Shown here: piece by piece, positions 43,457-51,895 of the stretch
Position numbering within the stretch: the stretch's first letter is position 1
Layout: each line of letters starts with the position of its first letter
NCBI RefSeq assembly: GCF_000341225.1
Contig: NZ_ANAC01000012.1
Location: 372,001 to 436,000, forward strand
DNA from: Nocardiopsis alba DSM 43377
Lineage (GTDB): Bacteria > Actinomycetota > Actinomycetes > Streptosporangiales > Streptosporangiaceae
Direction of reading: 5' to 3'
Length of the DNA stretch: 64,000 nucleotides
Made by a program: the position numbers and the translations under genes
The notes under the pieces: model-generated
Databases searched by the model: none
The model's input: only the letters and a program-made list of their open reading frames with translations
What the model was told of the DNA's origin: nothing

Positions 43457-44740
43457 ATGACCGCGCTCCCCCGCTCCACGGTCCACCTCGCCCTCGCCCT
43501 GATCGGCGGCGCCGCCCTGACCCTGACCCCCACCGCCGCCCACGCCCAACCCGCCCCCACCGTCCAAGGCCCGACCGAACGCATCACCCTGTCCCCCACC
43601 GCCGACCCCACCACCTCCCAGACCATCACCTGGCGAGGCGACCACGGCGACACCGCCCTGGTCCGCTACGCACCCGCGGACGACCCCGAACAGACCCGCG
43701 ACGTCCAAGCCCACATCAGCACCGAGGCCGCCGGCACCTACTACACCGCCACCCTCACAGGCCTGACCCCTGCAACCGCCTACGACTACCGGGTCGGCGA
43801 CGGCGACACCACCCTCAGCGACCCCCACACCTTCACCACCGCCGCCCCGGACGACACACCCTTCGACTTCCTCTACTTCGGCGACACCCAGAACGACATC
43901 ACCGAAGAGGCCGCCCCCGTCGTCCGCGCCGCCCTCCAGGCCCAACCCGACGCCGCCCTGGCCCTACACGCCGGCGACCTCATCAACACCTCCACCAACG
44001 ACGCCCAATGGGCCGAGTGGTACGACGCCTACGGGCCCGCCGCCGTCAAGATGAACCAGCTCGCCGCCCCCGGCAACCACGAATACTCAGGCACCACCCT
44101 CAGCCCCCAATGGACCGGCCAGTTCCCCGGCTCCGGCAACGGCCCCACCAACGGCGCCGACCTCCCCGAAACCGCCTACTACACCGACTACCAGGGCGTC
44201 CGCTTCATCGTCCTCAACTCCAACTACCGCAACGCCGCACCCATCAGCCGCAACGCCTGGCTCCAGGAACAGGCCCGGTGGCTCGACCAGGCCCTGACCG
44301 ACAACCCCGGCCGCTGGTCCGTGGTCACCTTCCACCACCCCGTCTTCTCCAACACCCCCGGCCGCGACAACCCCGAACTGCGCAACGCCTGGATGCCCGT
44401 CTTCGAGGACAACGACATCGACCTCGTCCTCCAAGGCCACGACCACTCCTACAGCCGCGGCAACCTCACCACCAACGACACCGACGACCCCACCGTCCAG
44501 ACCGGCCCCGTCTACACCGTCGCCGTCACCGGCCCCAAGATGTACGACGCCCACGAAGGCAACTGGACCGACAACGGCGCCCGCGTCCGCGCCCACGCCA
44601 CCGACACCCAGACCTACCAGTCCATCGAGGTCGACGGCACCACCCTGGAATACCAGGCCCGCACCATCGACGGCCAGATCATCGACGCCTTCACCATCGT
44701 CAAGGACGACCAGGGCAAGACGGTCACCGACCGTCTCTAA
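43457..44740 (+). CDS. Secreted purple-acid-phosphatase-type metallophosphoesterase
   Basis: A 427-residue exported enzyme. A Sec signal peptide covers residues 1-30 (ending AAHAQ). A fibronectin-III-like N domain spans about 38-130 (SQTITWRGDHGDTALVRY). The metallophosphoesterase domain has FGDTQND, LHAGDLIN, APGNHEYSG, TFHHPVFSN and LQGHDHSYSRG, the full two-metal set. With the PHO-box-like element upstream, it likely releases phosphate from organic esters during phosphate shortage. Confidence 0.9.
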   Translation: MTALPRSTVHLALALIGGAALTLTPTAAHAQPAPTVQGPTERITLSPTADPTTSQTITWRGDHGDTALVRYAPADDPEQTRDVQAHISTEAAGTYYTATLTGLTPATAYDYRVGDGDTTLSDPHTFTTAAPDDTPFDFLYFGDTQNDITEEAAPVVRAALQAQPDAALALHAGDLINTSTNDAQWAEWYDAYGPAAVKMNQLAAPGNHEYSGTTLSPQWTGQFPGSGNGPTNGADLPETAYYTDYQGVRFIVLNSNYRNAAPISRNAWLQEQARWLDQALTDNPGRWSVVTFHHPVFSNTPGRDNPELRNAWMPVFEDNDIDLVLQGHDHSYSRGNLTTNDTDDPTVQTGPVYTVAVTGPKMYDAHEGNWTDNGARVRAHATDTQTYQSIEVDGTTLEYQARTIDGQIIDAFTIVKDDQGKTVTDRL

Positions 44741-44788
44741 CCCCCCGCACGTCGGGTGCCCGGGCGAAGCGCCCGGACACCCGACCCC

Positions 44789-46360
44789 TCACACCGGCTC
44801 CGGCTCCCGATCCAACAACGCCCGCGCCCGCCCACGCACCCGCTCCACCCGCTCACCCGGCACCGAAACCGCGGGTTCGCCCACGGCCACGGCCACAGCG
44901 GCCTCCACATCGCCCAACGCCTCCACCAGACGGTGCCGACACCCCGCCCCACCACAAGCCGACACCCGCGCACAGGCCCGCTCGCACTCGACCAACGCCC
45001 CCTCCAACCGGGCCCGCGCACCACGATCGGCCACCACCACACAGACCACCAACCCCACCACAGCGCCCAACACCGTGGACGCCGTACGCTCCACCACCAG
45101 ATCGAACGTGCCCTCACCCGGCCGGGCCAACGCCGACAACGCCAACGTCAACGGCGTCACGCACACGATCGCGTACGCGTAGTTGGTCATCACCACCAAC
45201 TCCGCCCCCACCTGGCAGGCCACCACCAAAGCGATCACCACCCACACCGACGAGATGTCCACCAGCGCGAACACCCCCACCGCCACCACCGCGCCCACCA
45301 CGGTCCCCACCCCGCGCTGCACCGTCCGATGCCAGGTCGCCGACACACCGGCGACCTGCAACACCGACGCCGCCGACACCGTCGCCCAATACCCATGGCC
45401 CAGCCCCCACAGCCACGCCACACGCACCACCCAGGCACCCGAAGCCCGCCCCCACGACCAGACCCGGACGGGCCGCGCACCGGCCCGCACCCGATCGGCA
45501 TAGGCGCTCAACCGGACACGCTCACCCTCCTCCACCAGCGGATCCACCACACGACGCCGCCGCACCCGACGCGCCACCTCACGCAACTCCGCCGCCCGAC
45601 GCGCCCGCTCCACCACCGAACCACCACGGATCGCCCCCTGGGCGCGGGCCGCCAACACCTCCAACCCACGCGTGCCCTCACCGCGCTCTCGCGCGTGCAA
45701 CACCCGCCAGGCCGCCCGCACCGCGTCCTCGGCCCGATGAACCCCTCGCCCGGAAGGGTCCTCCAGATGGTCGGCGACCGCGTGCAGGGCCCGCGCCAGA
45801 GCCAAACGCTCCGGAGCACGAGGATGCGCCAGAGCTCCCACCACGGCCGCCGCCCAGCACAACCCGGCCGCCGCGGCGGTCACCCCCGCGCTCACCCCCA
45901 CCTCCGGCCACGTCCGCGGCGCATACCCCGCCACCCCCGCGGCGAACACGAACATCAACCCCGCCGGAGCGCCCAACGCCACCACCTCCGACAGGTACCT
46001 GGCGCCGGACGCCACCGCCGCCACCACCAGGATCGGCGCCCACACGCCCACCCCCAGCGCCGAGGCGGACGCGCCGGCGGCCACCGCCACCGTCAACCCG
46101 ACGCCCACCACCGCCAACAGCCACACCCGACGCGCGTAGGTCTCATCGCGCGCGTACAGGGAGGTGAAACACCCCATCGCCGCATAGGGCGCCAGATCCA
46201 TCCGACCGGTGAGCCGCAAGGACACCAACACCAGCGCCAGACACCCTCCGGCGCGCACCGCCGTCACCAGCACGTTGCCGCGCACCCGCCGAGGAACCAG
46301 GGCGCCACGAACGTCGAAGAGGTCGGCACGCCGACCCCATAAAGAAGAAAAGTAGTTCAC
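44789..46360 (-). CDS. FUSC-family membrane transporter
   Basis: A 523-residue protein with two blocks of about five to six membrane helices (residues 25-150 and 320-440) separated by a cytoplasmic helical domain, the layout of fusaric-acid-resistance/aromatic-acid exporters. GTG 46360 is taken as start because a TATAAT lies nine bases upstream on the minus strand and no ribosome site is present, so the mRNA is probably leaderless. It is divergent from a MarR gene, the likely regulator. The substrate may be an aromatic acid or phenolic compound. Confidence 0.82.
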   Translation of the reverse strand: MNYFSSLWGRRADLFDVRGALVPRRVRGNVLVTAVRAGGCLALVLVSLRLTGRMDLAPYAAMGCFTSLYARDETYARRVWLLAVVGVGLTVAVAAGASASALGVGVWAPILVVAAVASGARYLSEVVALGAPAGLMFVFAAGVAGYAPRTWPEVGVSAGVTAAAAGLCWAAAVVGALAHPRAPERLALARALHAVADHLEDPSGRGVHRAEDAVRAAWRVLHARERGEGTRGLEVLAARAQGAIRGGSVVERARRAAELREVARRVRRRRVVDPLVEEGERVRLSAYADRVRAGARPVRVWSWGRASGAWVVRVAWLWGLGHGYWATVSAASVLQVAGVSATWHRTVQRGVGTVVGAVVAVGVFALVDISSVWVVIALVVACQVGAELVVMTNYAYAIVCVTPLTLALSALARPGEGTFDLVVERTASTVLGAVVGLVVCVVVADRGARARLEGALVECERACARVSACGGAGCRHRLVEALGDVEAAVAVAVGEPAVSVPGERVERVRGRARALLDREPEPV

Positions 46361-46416
46361 AAGTAAATTATTATAGGGTGTGTCCGCCCCGGCACCACCC
46401 ACCGAAAGAACCACCC
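46361..46416. promoter_or_regulatory. Compact divergent promoter, leaderless on FUSC side
   Basis: The A/T-rich block 46351-46376 contains TATAAT on the minus strand at 46370-46375, nine bases from the FUSC GTG. A MarR binding site is expected here but no clear perfect palindrome is seen. Confidence 0.5.
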
Positions 46417-46932
46417 ATGACCGACGCCGTACAACGCTTCCGCGACAGCTGGGCCCACCTCCACCCCCACCTGGACCTGACCGGCATGGAGACCATGGGA
46501 CGCGTCCTACGCCTGGCCGCACTCATGAACAACATCACCGAAGACGCCCTCACCGACAGCGACGTCTCCCGCCCCGAATTCGAAATCCTCGCCGCCCTAC
46601 GACGCACACCCCAAGGCCTACGCCCACGCCACCTCACCCGCGAAACCCTCTCCTCCGGCGCCGCCACCACCAAACGCCTCACCCGCCTCGAACAGATCGG
46701 ACTCCTCACCCGCACCCGCATCGAACGCGACCGCCGCGAAACCCTCGTCCGCCTCACCCCCCAAGGCGAACAACTCATCGACACCCTCTTCACCCACCAA
46801 CTCGAACGCGAAACCACCCTCCTGGCCCCCCTCACCCCCCAAGAACGCACCCACCTGGCCACACTCCTGACCCGCGTCCTGACCCCCATCGACCCACAAC
46901 CACCCCACACACCCGAGGCACCCCACCCATGA
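46417..46932 (+). CDS. MarR-family transcriptional regulator
   Basis: A 171-residue MarR protein from ATG 46417. The winged helix is LRPRHLTRETLSSGAATTKRLTRLEQIGLLTRTRIERDRR with the DRR wing. Its stop overlaps the start of the aminotransferase gene by four bases (ATGA). It probably controls this two-gene operon and the divergent FUSC exporter. Confidence 0.86.
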   Translation: MTDAVQRFRDSWAHLHPHLDLTGMETMGRVLRLAALMNNITEDALTDSDVSRPEFEILAALRRTPQGLRPRHLTRETLSSGAATTKRLTRLEQIGLLTRTRIERDRRETLVRLTPQGEQLIDTLFTHQLERETTLLAPLTPQERTHLATLLTRVLTPIDPQPPHTPEAPHP

Positions 46933-47954
46933 ACACCCACCTGTGGAACCCCACCACCACCTGGCTCAACACCGCCCAACACGGCCTCCCACCCACCACC
47001 GCCCACACCGCCCTCACCCAAGCCCTCCACCAATGGCACACCGGCACCACCCCCATCCACCACTGGAACCAGACCACCGAACACACCCGCACCCTCTTCG
47101 CCCAACTCATCAACGCCCCCACCACCGACATCACCCTGGGCGCCACCACCTCCCAGATCATCGGCACCATCGCCGCCTCCCTACCCGACCACACCAACGT
47201 CCTCCTCCCCCAAGAGGAATTCACCTCCACCACCTTCCCCTTCCACACCCACCACGACCGCGGCATCACCATCACCACCGCACCCCTGCACTCACTCGCC
47301 GACCACATCGGCCCCCACACCCACCTGGTCGCCTACAGCCCCGTCCAATCCGCCACCGGCACCCTCGCCCCCACCGAACAGATCCTCACCGCCGCCCGCG
47401 AACACGACACCCTCGTCATCGCCGACGCCACCCAGGCAGCCGGCTGGCACCCCCTGAACGCCACCCACTTCGACGCCCTCGTCTGCTCCGCCTACAAATG
47501 GCTCATGGCACCCCGCGGCCTCGCCCTGGCCTACATCGCCCCCACCCTCCGCGAACGCCTACGCCCCATCAACGCCGGCCCCAGCGCCGACCGCCACCCC
47601 GCCCACGCCTTCTACGCACCCCACCCCGACACCAGCCCCCACGCCCGCGGCCTCGACCTGTCCCCCAACTGGTTCGCCACCCTGGCCGCCGCCCCCGCCC
47701 TCCAAACCCTCCTCGACACCGGCATCGACAAGATCCACACCCACAACACCCACCTGGCCGACCGCTTCCGCGCCCACCTGGACCAACCACCCGCCCACTC
47801 GGCCATCACCACCGTCACCACCCCCGGCGCCCTCCAGACCCTGCGCGAAGCCGGCATCATCGCCACCGAACGCGGCGGCCACACCCGCCTGGCCTTCCAC
47901 CTCTACAACACCGAAGCCGACGCCGACCTGGCCGCCCACACCCTCACCCGCTGA
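46929..47954 (+). CDS. Aminotransferase class V-fold PLP enzyme
   Basis: A 341-residue PLP enzyme. The PLP lysine is in CSAYKWLMAPRGLA, with DATQAAGWHPL supplying the aspartate and glutamine that hold the cofactor ring, and ERGGHTRLAFHLYNTEADAD near the end. This is the cysteine-desulfurase/kynureninase-like group, but no cysteine loop for desulfuration is visible, so an aminotransferase, epimerase or lyase role is as likely. It is coupled to the MarR gene by a four-base overlap. Confidence 0.84.
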   Translation: MNTHLWNPTTTWLNTAQHGLPPTTAHTALTQALHQWHTGTTPIHHWNQTTEHTRTLFAQLINAPTTDITLGATTSQIIGTIAASLPDHTNVLLPQEEFTSTTFPFHTHHDRGITITTAPLHSLADHIGPHTHLVAYSPVQSATGTLAPTEQILTAAREHDTLVIADATQAAGWHPLNATHFDALVCSAYKWLMAPRGLALAYIAPTLRERLRPINAGPSADRHPAHAFYAPHPDTSPHARGLDLSPNWFATLAAAPALQTLLDTGIDKIHTHNTHLADRFRAHLDQPPAHSAITTVTTPGALQTLREAGIIATERGGHTRLAFHLYNTEADADLAAHTLTR

Positions 47955-47994
47955 CCCCCGACCGGGGACCGCGCCCTCCCCAGGACACGAAAAA

Positions 47995-48027
47995 GGAGGG
48001 GGCGGGCCCCAAGACCCCGCCCCCTCC
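47995..48027. terminator. Terminator hairpin
   Basis: GGAGGGGGCGGG (47995-48006) pairs with CCCGCCCCCTCC (48016-48027) around a nine-base loop, preceded by an A-run, between convergent genes. Confidence 0.8.
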
Positions 48028-48030
48028 ACG

Positions 48031-48054
48031 TGTTCGAACCCCTTCGAACACCCC
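48031..48054 (+). repeat. 24-bp palindromic repeat, copy 1
   Basis: TGTTCGAA-CCCC-TTCGAACA plus CCCC: a perfect 8-bp stem with a four-base loop. An identical copy is at 48587-48610, and the two bracket the F420-type oxidoreductase gene. Confidence 0.8.
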
Positions 48055-48056
48055 GC

Positions 48057-48518
48057 TCAGGGCACCAACCCCGCACGCTCGGGCCGCACCGTACCCAACA
48101 CCCGCTCCACCGCGATCTCGATCACCACCCGCTCCGGATTCTCCCGCGGCCGCCGATACCGCTCCTCATACCGACGCTCGGCCTCGGCCACCGCCCCACG
48201 ATCACGCACCACCCGCGCACGACCCTCCAACGTCGACCACCGCGCACCCTCCACCTGCGACACCGACACCCGCGCCCCCGGACGCGCCGCCAGATTCCGC
48301 GCCTTATAACTGGCCCCCGAACAGATCACCCGCGCCAGATGCCGCTCCGGGTCATAGGTCACCCCCACCGGCACCTGATGGATACTCCCGTCCGGACGCG
48401 GCGACGCCAACATGCACAACCGGTACTCGCCCCAGAACACCAGGAAGGGATCCTCCACACCGGACCCTTCCACCTCCGACACCACCTCGGACACACGACC
48501 TCCCACCATCGAAACCAT
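48057..48518 (-). CDS. PPOX-class (F420-dependent) oxidoreductase
   Basis: A 153-residue split-barrel flavoprotein of the pyridoxamine-phosphate-oxidase superfamily. Key stretches are FWGEYRLCMLASPRPDGSIH, VPVGVTYDPERHLARVICSG and the cofactor-contacting SYKARNLAARPGARVSVSQV, as in actinobacterial F420-dependent FDOR proteins. Start ATG 48518 is preferred because GGGGGTG precedes it; ATG 48509 is possible. The gene is bracketed by two identical 24-bp palindromes. Confidence 0.8.
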   Translation of the reverse strand: MVSMVGGRVSEVVSEVEGSGVEDPFLVFWGEYRLCMLASPRPDGSIHQVPVGVTYDPERHLARVICSGASYKARNLAARPGARVSVSQVEGARWSTLEGRARVVRDRGAVAEAERRYEERYRRPRENPERVVIEIAVERVLGTVRPERAGLVP

Positions 48519-48586
48519 GGGGAACACCCCCACCACCAGCATCCCAGCGCCCCCGCACCACCCTCACCGACCCCCGCCCACCCACA

Positions 48587-48610
48587 TGTTCGAACCCCTT
48601 CGAACACCCC
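48587..48610 (+). repeat. 24-bp palindromic repeat, copy 2
   Basis: Identical to 48031-48054 in all 24 positions and in the same orientation (the core is its own reverse complement except the CCCC loop). Confidence 0.8.
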
Positions 48611-48861
48611 CGAGAGCGCACACCGCCCCGTGGCCCCCCTACGGCGGACCCCCGCCCTCCTCCCACGACCGAAGACGCGAACGCCACCCGCGGGCCACCA
48701 CCGGGACACCGCACACCCGTGGGCTCGACGGCGGCCGGGGAACGCACACCGAAGGCCGCCCCCCGGATACGGGCGACGAGGAAAAGAGAGCGGCGGACCA
48801 CCCCGCGCACGACAAGGGACGCCCACCGGAACCACCCGTCCCGACAGACGCCCCCTCTTCA

Positions 48862-48886
48862 CCCCGGTCATCTCTCCAGACCGGGG
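48862..48886 (-). terminator. Terminator hairpin after thioredoxin-like gene
   Basis: CCCCGGTC (48862-48869) pairs with GACCGGGG (48879-48886), nine-base loop, ten bases beyond the stop of the minus-strand gene. Confidence 0.65.
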
Positions 48887-48896
48887 CGCGCACCCC

Positions 48897-49223
48897 TCAC
48901 AGGTGCGGCGTGACCAGATCGACCACGTTGCCCTTGCTCGCCGGGCCGATACGCGTGGCCACGATGCTCCCGCCCTTGAACACATACAGCGTGGGAATCG
49001 CCGTCACGTCGTACTTGGGCGGCGTCTCGGGGCTACGGTCGATGTCTAACCGCGCGACCGTCAACCGACCGTCGTACTCCTTGGCGACCTCGACCAACAC
49101 CGGATCCAACGCCCGGCACACCGCACTCCACTCCGCGCGAAAGACCGCGAGCACCGGCCCCGCGACCCGGACGACCTTCGCCTCGAAATCAGCGTCGGTG
49201 ACATCGACGACGGTACCGCTCAT
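48897..49223 (-). CDS. Thioredoxin-like protein with monothiol active site
   Basis: A 108-residue thioredoxin-fold protein from ATG 49223 (AAAAGGAGT upstream). The cis-proline AIPTLYVFKGG is intact, but the active site reads AEWSAVCRALDP: Ser33 stands where the first, attacking cysteine of WCGPCK should be, and only Cys36 remains. Ordinary dithiol-disulfide reduction is therefore unlikely. It could act as a mixed-disulfide, chaperone or structural form. It stands alone with no thioredoxin reductase nearby. Confidence 0.85.
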   Translation of the reverse strand: MSGTVVDVTDADFEAKVVRVAGPVLAVFRAEWSAVCRALDPVLVEVAKEYDGRLTVARLDIDRSPETPPKYDVTAIPTLYVFKGGSIVATRIGPASKGNVVDLVTPHL

Positions 49224-49764
49224 CAGGGGTGACTCCTTTTCTCCAGAGGGAACGGCGACACCAGGGCCACCGCGCATTCGAACAACCATCGAACAGACCC
49301 GGACGAGCGCTCCTCGACGAACACGAGAACGACCACGCCCGACGAAACCGGCACCACCACGGAACCGGACCGGCGCCCTACACCCCGACGGAGGACGCAC
49401 CCCGGAAAGGTCTTCGACCAGGACACCGGTAAAGACCACCCCGACAGCCAGGGGACGAACCGAACAACGGGGCACTTTCCTTCACACGGGCCGGGGGAGA
49501 GGACGACGCCACCAACGCGAACGACCCCCAGGGTCCGAGAACCCCGAACGCCATCACGAAACGCGACGAACCGATCACACGATGATGCCGGCCGGCCACC
49601 CCTCACCGAAAGACCCCAGGTCAAACACCCCACTAACACACCAACATCCCGGAAACCACCCAAACGCCCGAAACACCCCACTACCTCCCCCGCCTAGAAA
49701 AAACCCGCCCCACCCCCACCACACCCGCTACCATCACCGGTCCCCACAACGAAAAGAGACCCGA
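49224..49764. other. Long intergenic region, nothing recognised
   Basis: 541 bases between divergent genes. I see no gene-like frame and no strong hairpin. The right end (from about 49660) is unusually poor in G and leads into the hydrolase promoter. Confidence 0.45.
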
Positions 49765-50715
49765 ATGCACCCCATCACCACACCCCACACCACCGGCACC
49801 CTCACCCGCCCCCACGGCCAACACCTGCACTGGCAAGAACTCGGCAACCCCCACGGAACCCCCCTCCTGGGCATCCACGGCGGCCCCGGCGCCCACTCCA
49901 ACCCCCGCTGGTCCCAACTCGCCGACCCCCACCACTACCGACTCATCCTCATCGACCAACGCGGCACCGGCGCCAGCACCCCCAACGCCGCACACCCCCA
50001 CACCGACCTCACCCACAACACCACCGGCCACCTCATCGCCGACTTCGAAGCCCTACGCACCCACCTGAACATCGACCGATGGCACCTCCTCGGCGCCTCC
50101 TGGGGCACCTGCCTGGCCCTGGCCTACGCACAAACCCACCCCCACCACATCCACTCCCTCACCCTCCTGGCCGTCAACACCGGCACCCGACGCGAAATCG
50201 AATGGATCACCCACGACATGCGCCGCGTCTTCCCCCACCAATGGGAAGAATTCCGCGCCGCCGCCGGACCCGACGCCGACCCCCGCAGGCTCCCCGCCGC
50301 CTACAGCCGACTCCTCGCCCACCCCGACCCCACCATCCGCCACGACGCAGCCCTGGCCTGGTGCCGCTGGGAGGACACCCACGTCGCCACCACCCCCGGC
50401 CACACCCCCAACCCCCGCTTCGACGACCCCGCCTTCCGCGCCACCTTCGCCCGCCTGGTCACCCACTACTGGGCCAACGACTGCTTCCTCGAACCCGACC
50501 AACTCACCCGCGACCTCCACCGCATCACCCACCTACCCGCCACCCTCATCAACGGCCGCCTCGACATCAGCGGCCCCAGCGACATCGCCCACGACCTCGC
50601 CGCCTCCTGGCCAGGCGCCCACCTCGTCATCGTCGACAACGCCGGCCACACCTCCGACCACCACGGCGTGGGCCAAGCCGCCAAAGACTCCCTCGACCGC
50701 ATGCGCACCCTCTGA
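49765..50715 (+). CDS. pip: Prolyl aminopeptidase (proline iminopeptidase), alpha/beta hydrolase
   Basis: A 316-residue S33-type peptidase from ATG 49765. The oxyanion motif GIHGGPGAHSNP, the strongly characteristic LIDQRGTGASTP and the nucleophile LLGASWGTCLALAYAQTHP identify proline iminopeptidases. Asp in NGRLDISGP and His in NAGHTSDHHG complete the triad. It releases N-terminal proline from peptides in the cytoplasm. The many His and Thr residues match the C-rich strand. Confidence 0.88.
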   Translation: MHPITTPHTTGTLTRPHGQHLHWQELGNPHGTPLLGIHGGPGAHSNPRWSQLADPHHYRLILIDQRGTGASTPNAAHPHTDLTHNTTGHLIADFEALRTHLNIDRWHLLGASWGTCLALAYAQTHPHHIHSLTLLAVNTGTRREIEWITHDMRRVFPHQWEEFRAAAGPDADPRRLPAAYSRLLAHPDPTIRHDAALAWCRWEDTHVATTPGHTPNPRFDDPAFRATFARLVTHYWANDCFLEPDQLTRDLHRITHLPATLINGRLDISGPSDIAHDLAASWPGAHLVIVDNAGHTSDHHGVGQAAKDSLDRMRTL

Positions 50716-50835
50716 ACACGAAAAAGAGGGCCGCCCCACACCCGACGACCCCCCACCACACGCACAACCCACCCACCCCATCAGCCACAATGACCAACAA
50801 CCACCACACAACCCCGAAAGGCCCCACACACCACC

Positions 50836-51819
50836 ATGCCCATCCCCAAAGCCGAACTCCACCTGCACATCGAAGGCACCCTCGAACCCGAACTCGCCTT
50901 CCAACTCGCCCACCGCAACAACATCACCCTGCCCTACCCCGACGTCCAAACCCTGCGCGACGCCTACTCCTTCACCGACCTCCAATCCTTCCTCGACCTC
51001 TACTACCGGCTCATGGACGTCCTACGCACCGAAGCCGACTTCCACGACCTGGCCACCGCCTACCTCACCCGCGCCGCCGCCCAAGGCGTCCGCCACGCAG
51101 AGATCTTCTTCGACCCCCAAGCCCACACCCAACGCGGCATCCCCCTCGAAACCGTCATCAACGGCCTCACCTCCGCCCTCGACACCAGCCTCCAAGACCA
51201 CGGCATCTCCACCCACCTCATCCTGTGCTTCCTACGCGACCAGAGCGCCCAGGACGCCATGGACACCCTCGACGCCGCCCGCCCCCACCTGCACCACATC
51301 ACCGCCGTAGGCCTGGACTCCGCCGAAGTCGGCAACCCACCCGAAAAATTCACCGAGGTCTTCCAAACCGCCGCCGACCTGGGCCTACGCCGCGTCGCCC
51401 ACGCCGGAGAAGAAGGCCCCGCCACCTACATCTGGAACGCCCTGAACCACCTGGGCGCCGAACGCATCGACCACGGCATCCGCTGCATGGACGACCCCGA
51501 ACTCATCACCCACCTGGCCACCACCCAGACCCCCCTCACCGTCTGCCCCTTCTCCAACGTCCGCCTACGCGCCGTCCCCACCCTGGACCAACACCCCCTG
51601 CCCGCCATGATGGACGCCGGCCTCCTGGTCACCGTCAACTCCGACGACCCCGCCTACTTCGGCGGCTACGTCCACGACAACTACCTCGGCCTCCAACACC
51701 ACCTCGGCCTGACCGACGAACAACTCCGCACCCTGGCCCGCAACTCCTTCACCGCCTCCTTCCTGACACCCGAACGCCGCGACGCCCTCATCGCCCAGGT
51801 CGACGCCCACACCTTCTGA
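50836..51819 (+). CDS. Adenosine/adenine deaminase family enzyme (adenine-deaminase motif)
   Basis: A 327-residue metal-dependent deaminase. Zinc ligands are His9 and His11 in ELHLHIEGTLEP, a histidine in RRVAHAGEEGP with the catalytic glutamate, and an aspartate in VNSDDPAYFGGYVHDNYLG. That last motif is the form found in adenine deaminases of the Aah1/PA0148 type rather than in classical adenosine deaminases. The likely reaction is adenine to hypoxanthine in purine salvage. Start ATG 50836. Confidence 0.85.
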   Translation: MPIPKAELHLHIEGTLEPELAFQLAHRNNITLPYPDVQTLRDAYSFTDLQSFLDLYYRLMDVLRTEADFHDLATAYLTRAAAQGVRHAEIFFDPQAHTQRGIPLETVINGLTSALDTSLQDHGISTHLILCFLRDQSAQDAMDTLDAARPHLHHITAVGLDSAEVGNPPEKFTEVFQTAADLGLRRVAHAGEEGPATYIWNALNHLGAERIDHGIRCMDDPELITHLATTQTPLTVCPFSNVRLRAVPTLDQHPLPAMMDAGLLVTVNSDDPAYFGGYVHDNYLGLQHHLGLTDEQLRTLARNSFTASFLTPERRDALIAQVDAHTF

Positions 51820-51838
51820 CCCCACACCGACAAAGAGC

Positions 51839-51874
51839 AGGAGGGGGACCACCGCACACGGTGGCCCCCCTCCT
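51839..51874. terminator. Terminator hairpin between deaminase and DUF2332 genes
   Basis: A 16-bp stem with one mismatch (51839-51854 with 51859-51874) and a four-base loop, between convergent genes. Confidence 0.8.
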
Positions 51875-51895
51875 CCATGTCCGCCCCCGGCCCGC

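Larger units (their letters stand above)
48519..48896. other. Intergenic region with palindrome copy 2 and trx terminator
   Basis: Contains the second 24-bp palindrome and, near the right end, a terminator hairpin. No gene is supported in between. Confidence 0.5.

Noticed and set aside
44008..46167. Very long plus-strand open frame (over 700 codons) rich in Pro, Arg and His
   Set aside because: It crosses the end of the phosphatase gene and lies opposite the FUSC gene. The composition is that of the antisense or shifted frame of C-rich DNA, with no domain.
48031..48054. tRNA T-loop-like GTTCGAA
   Set aside because: It lies in a perfect palindrome with no acceptor, D or anticodon arms around it.
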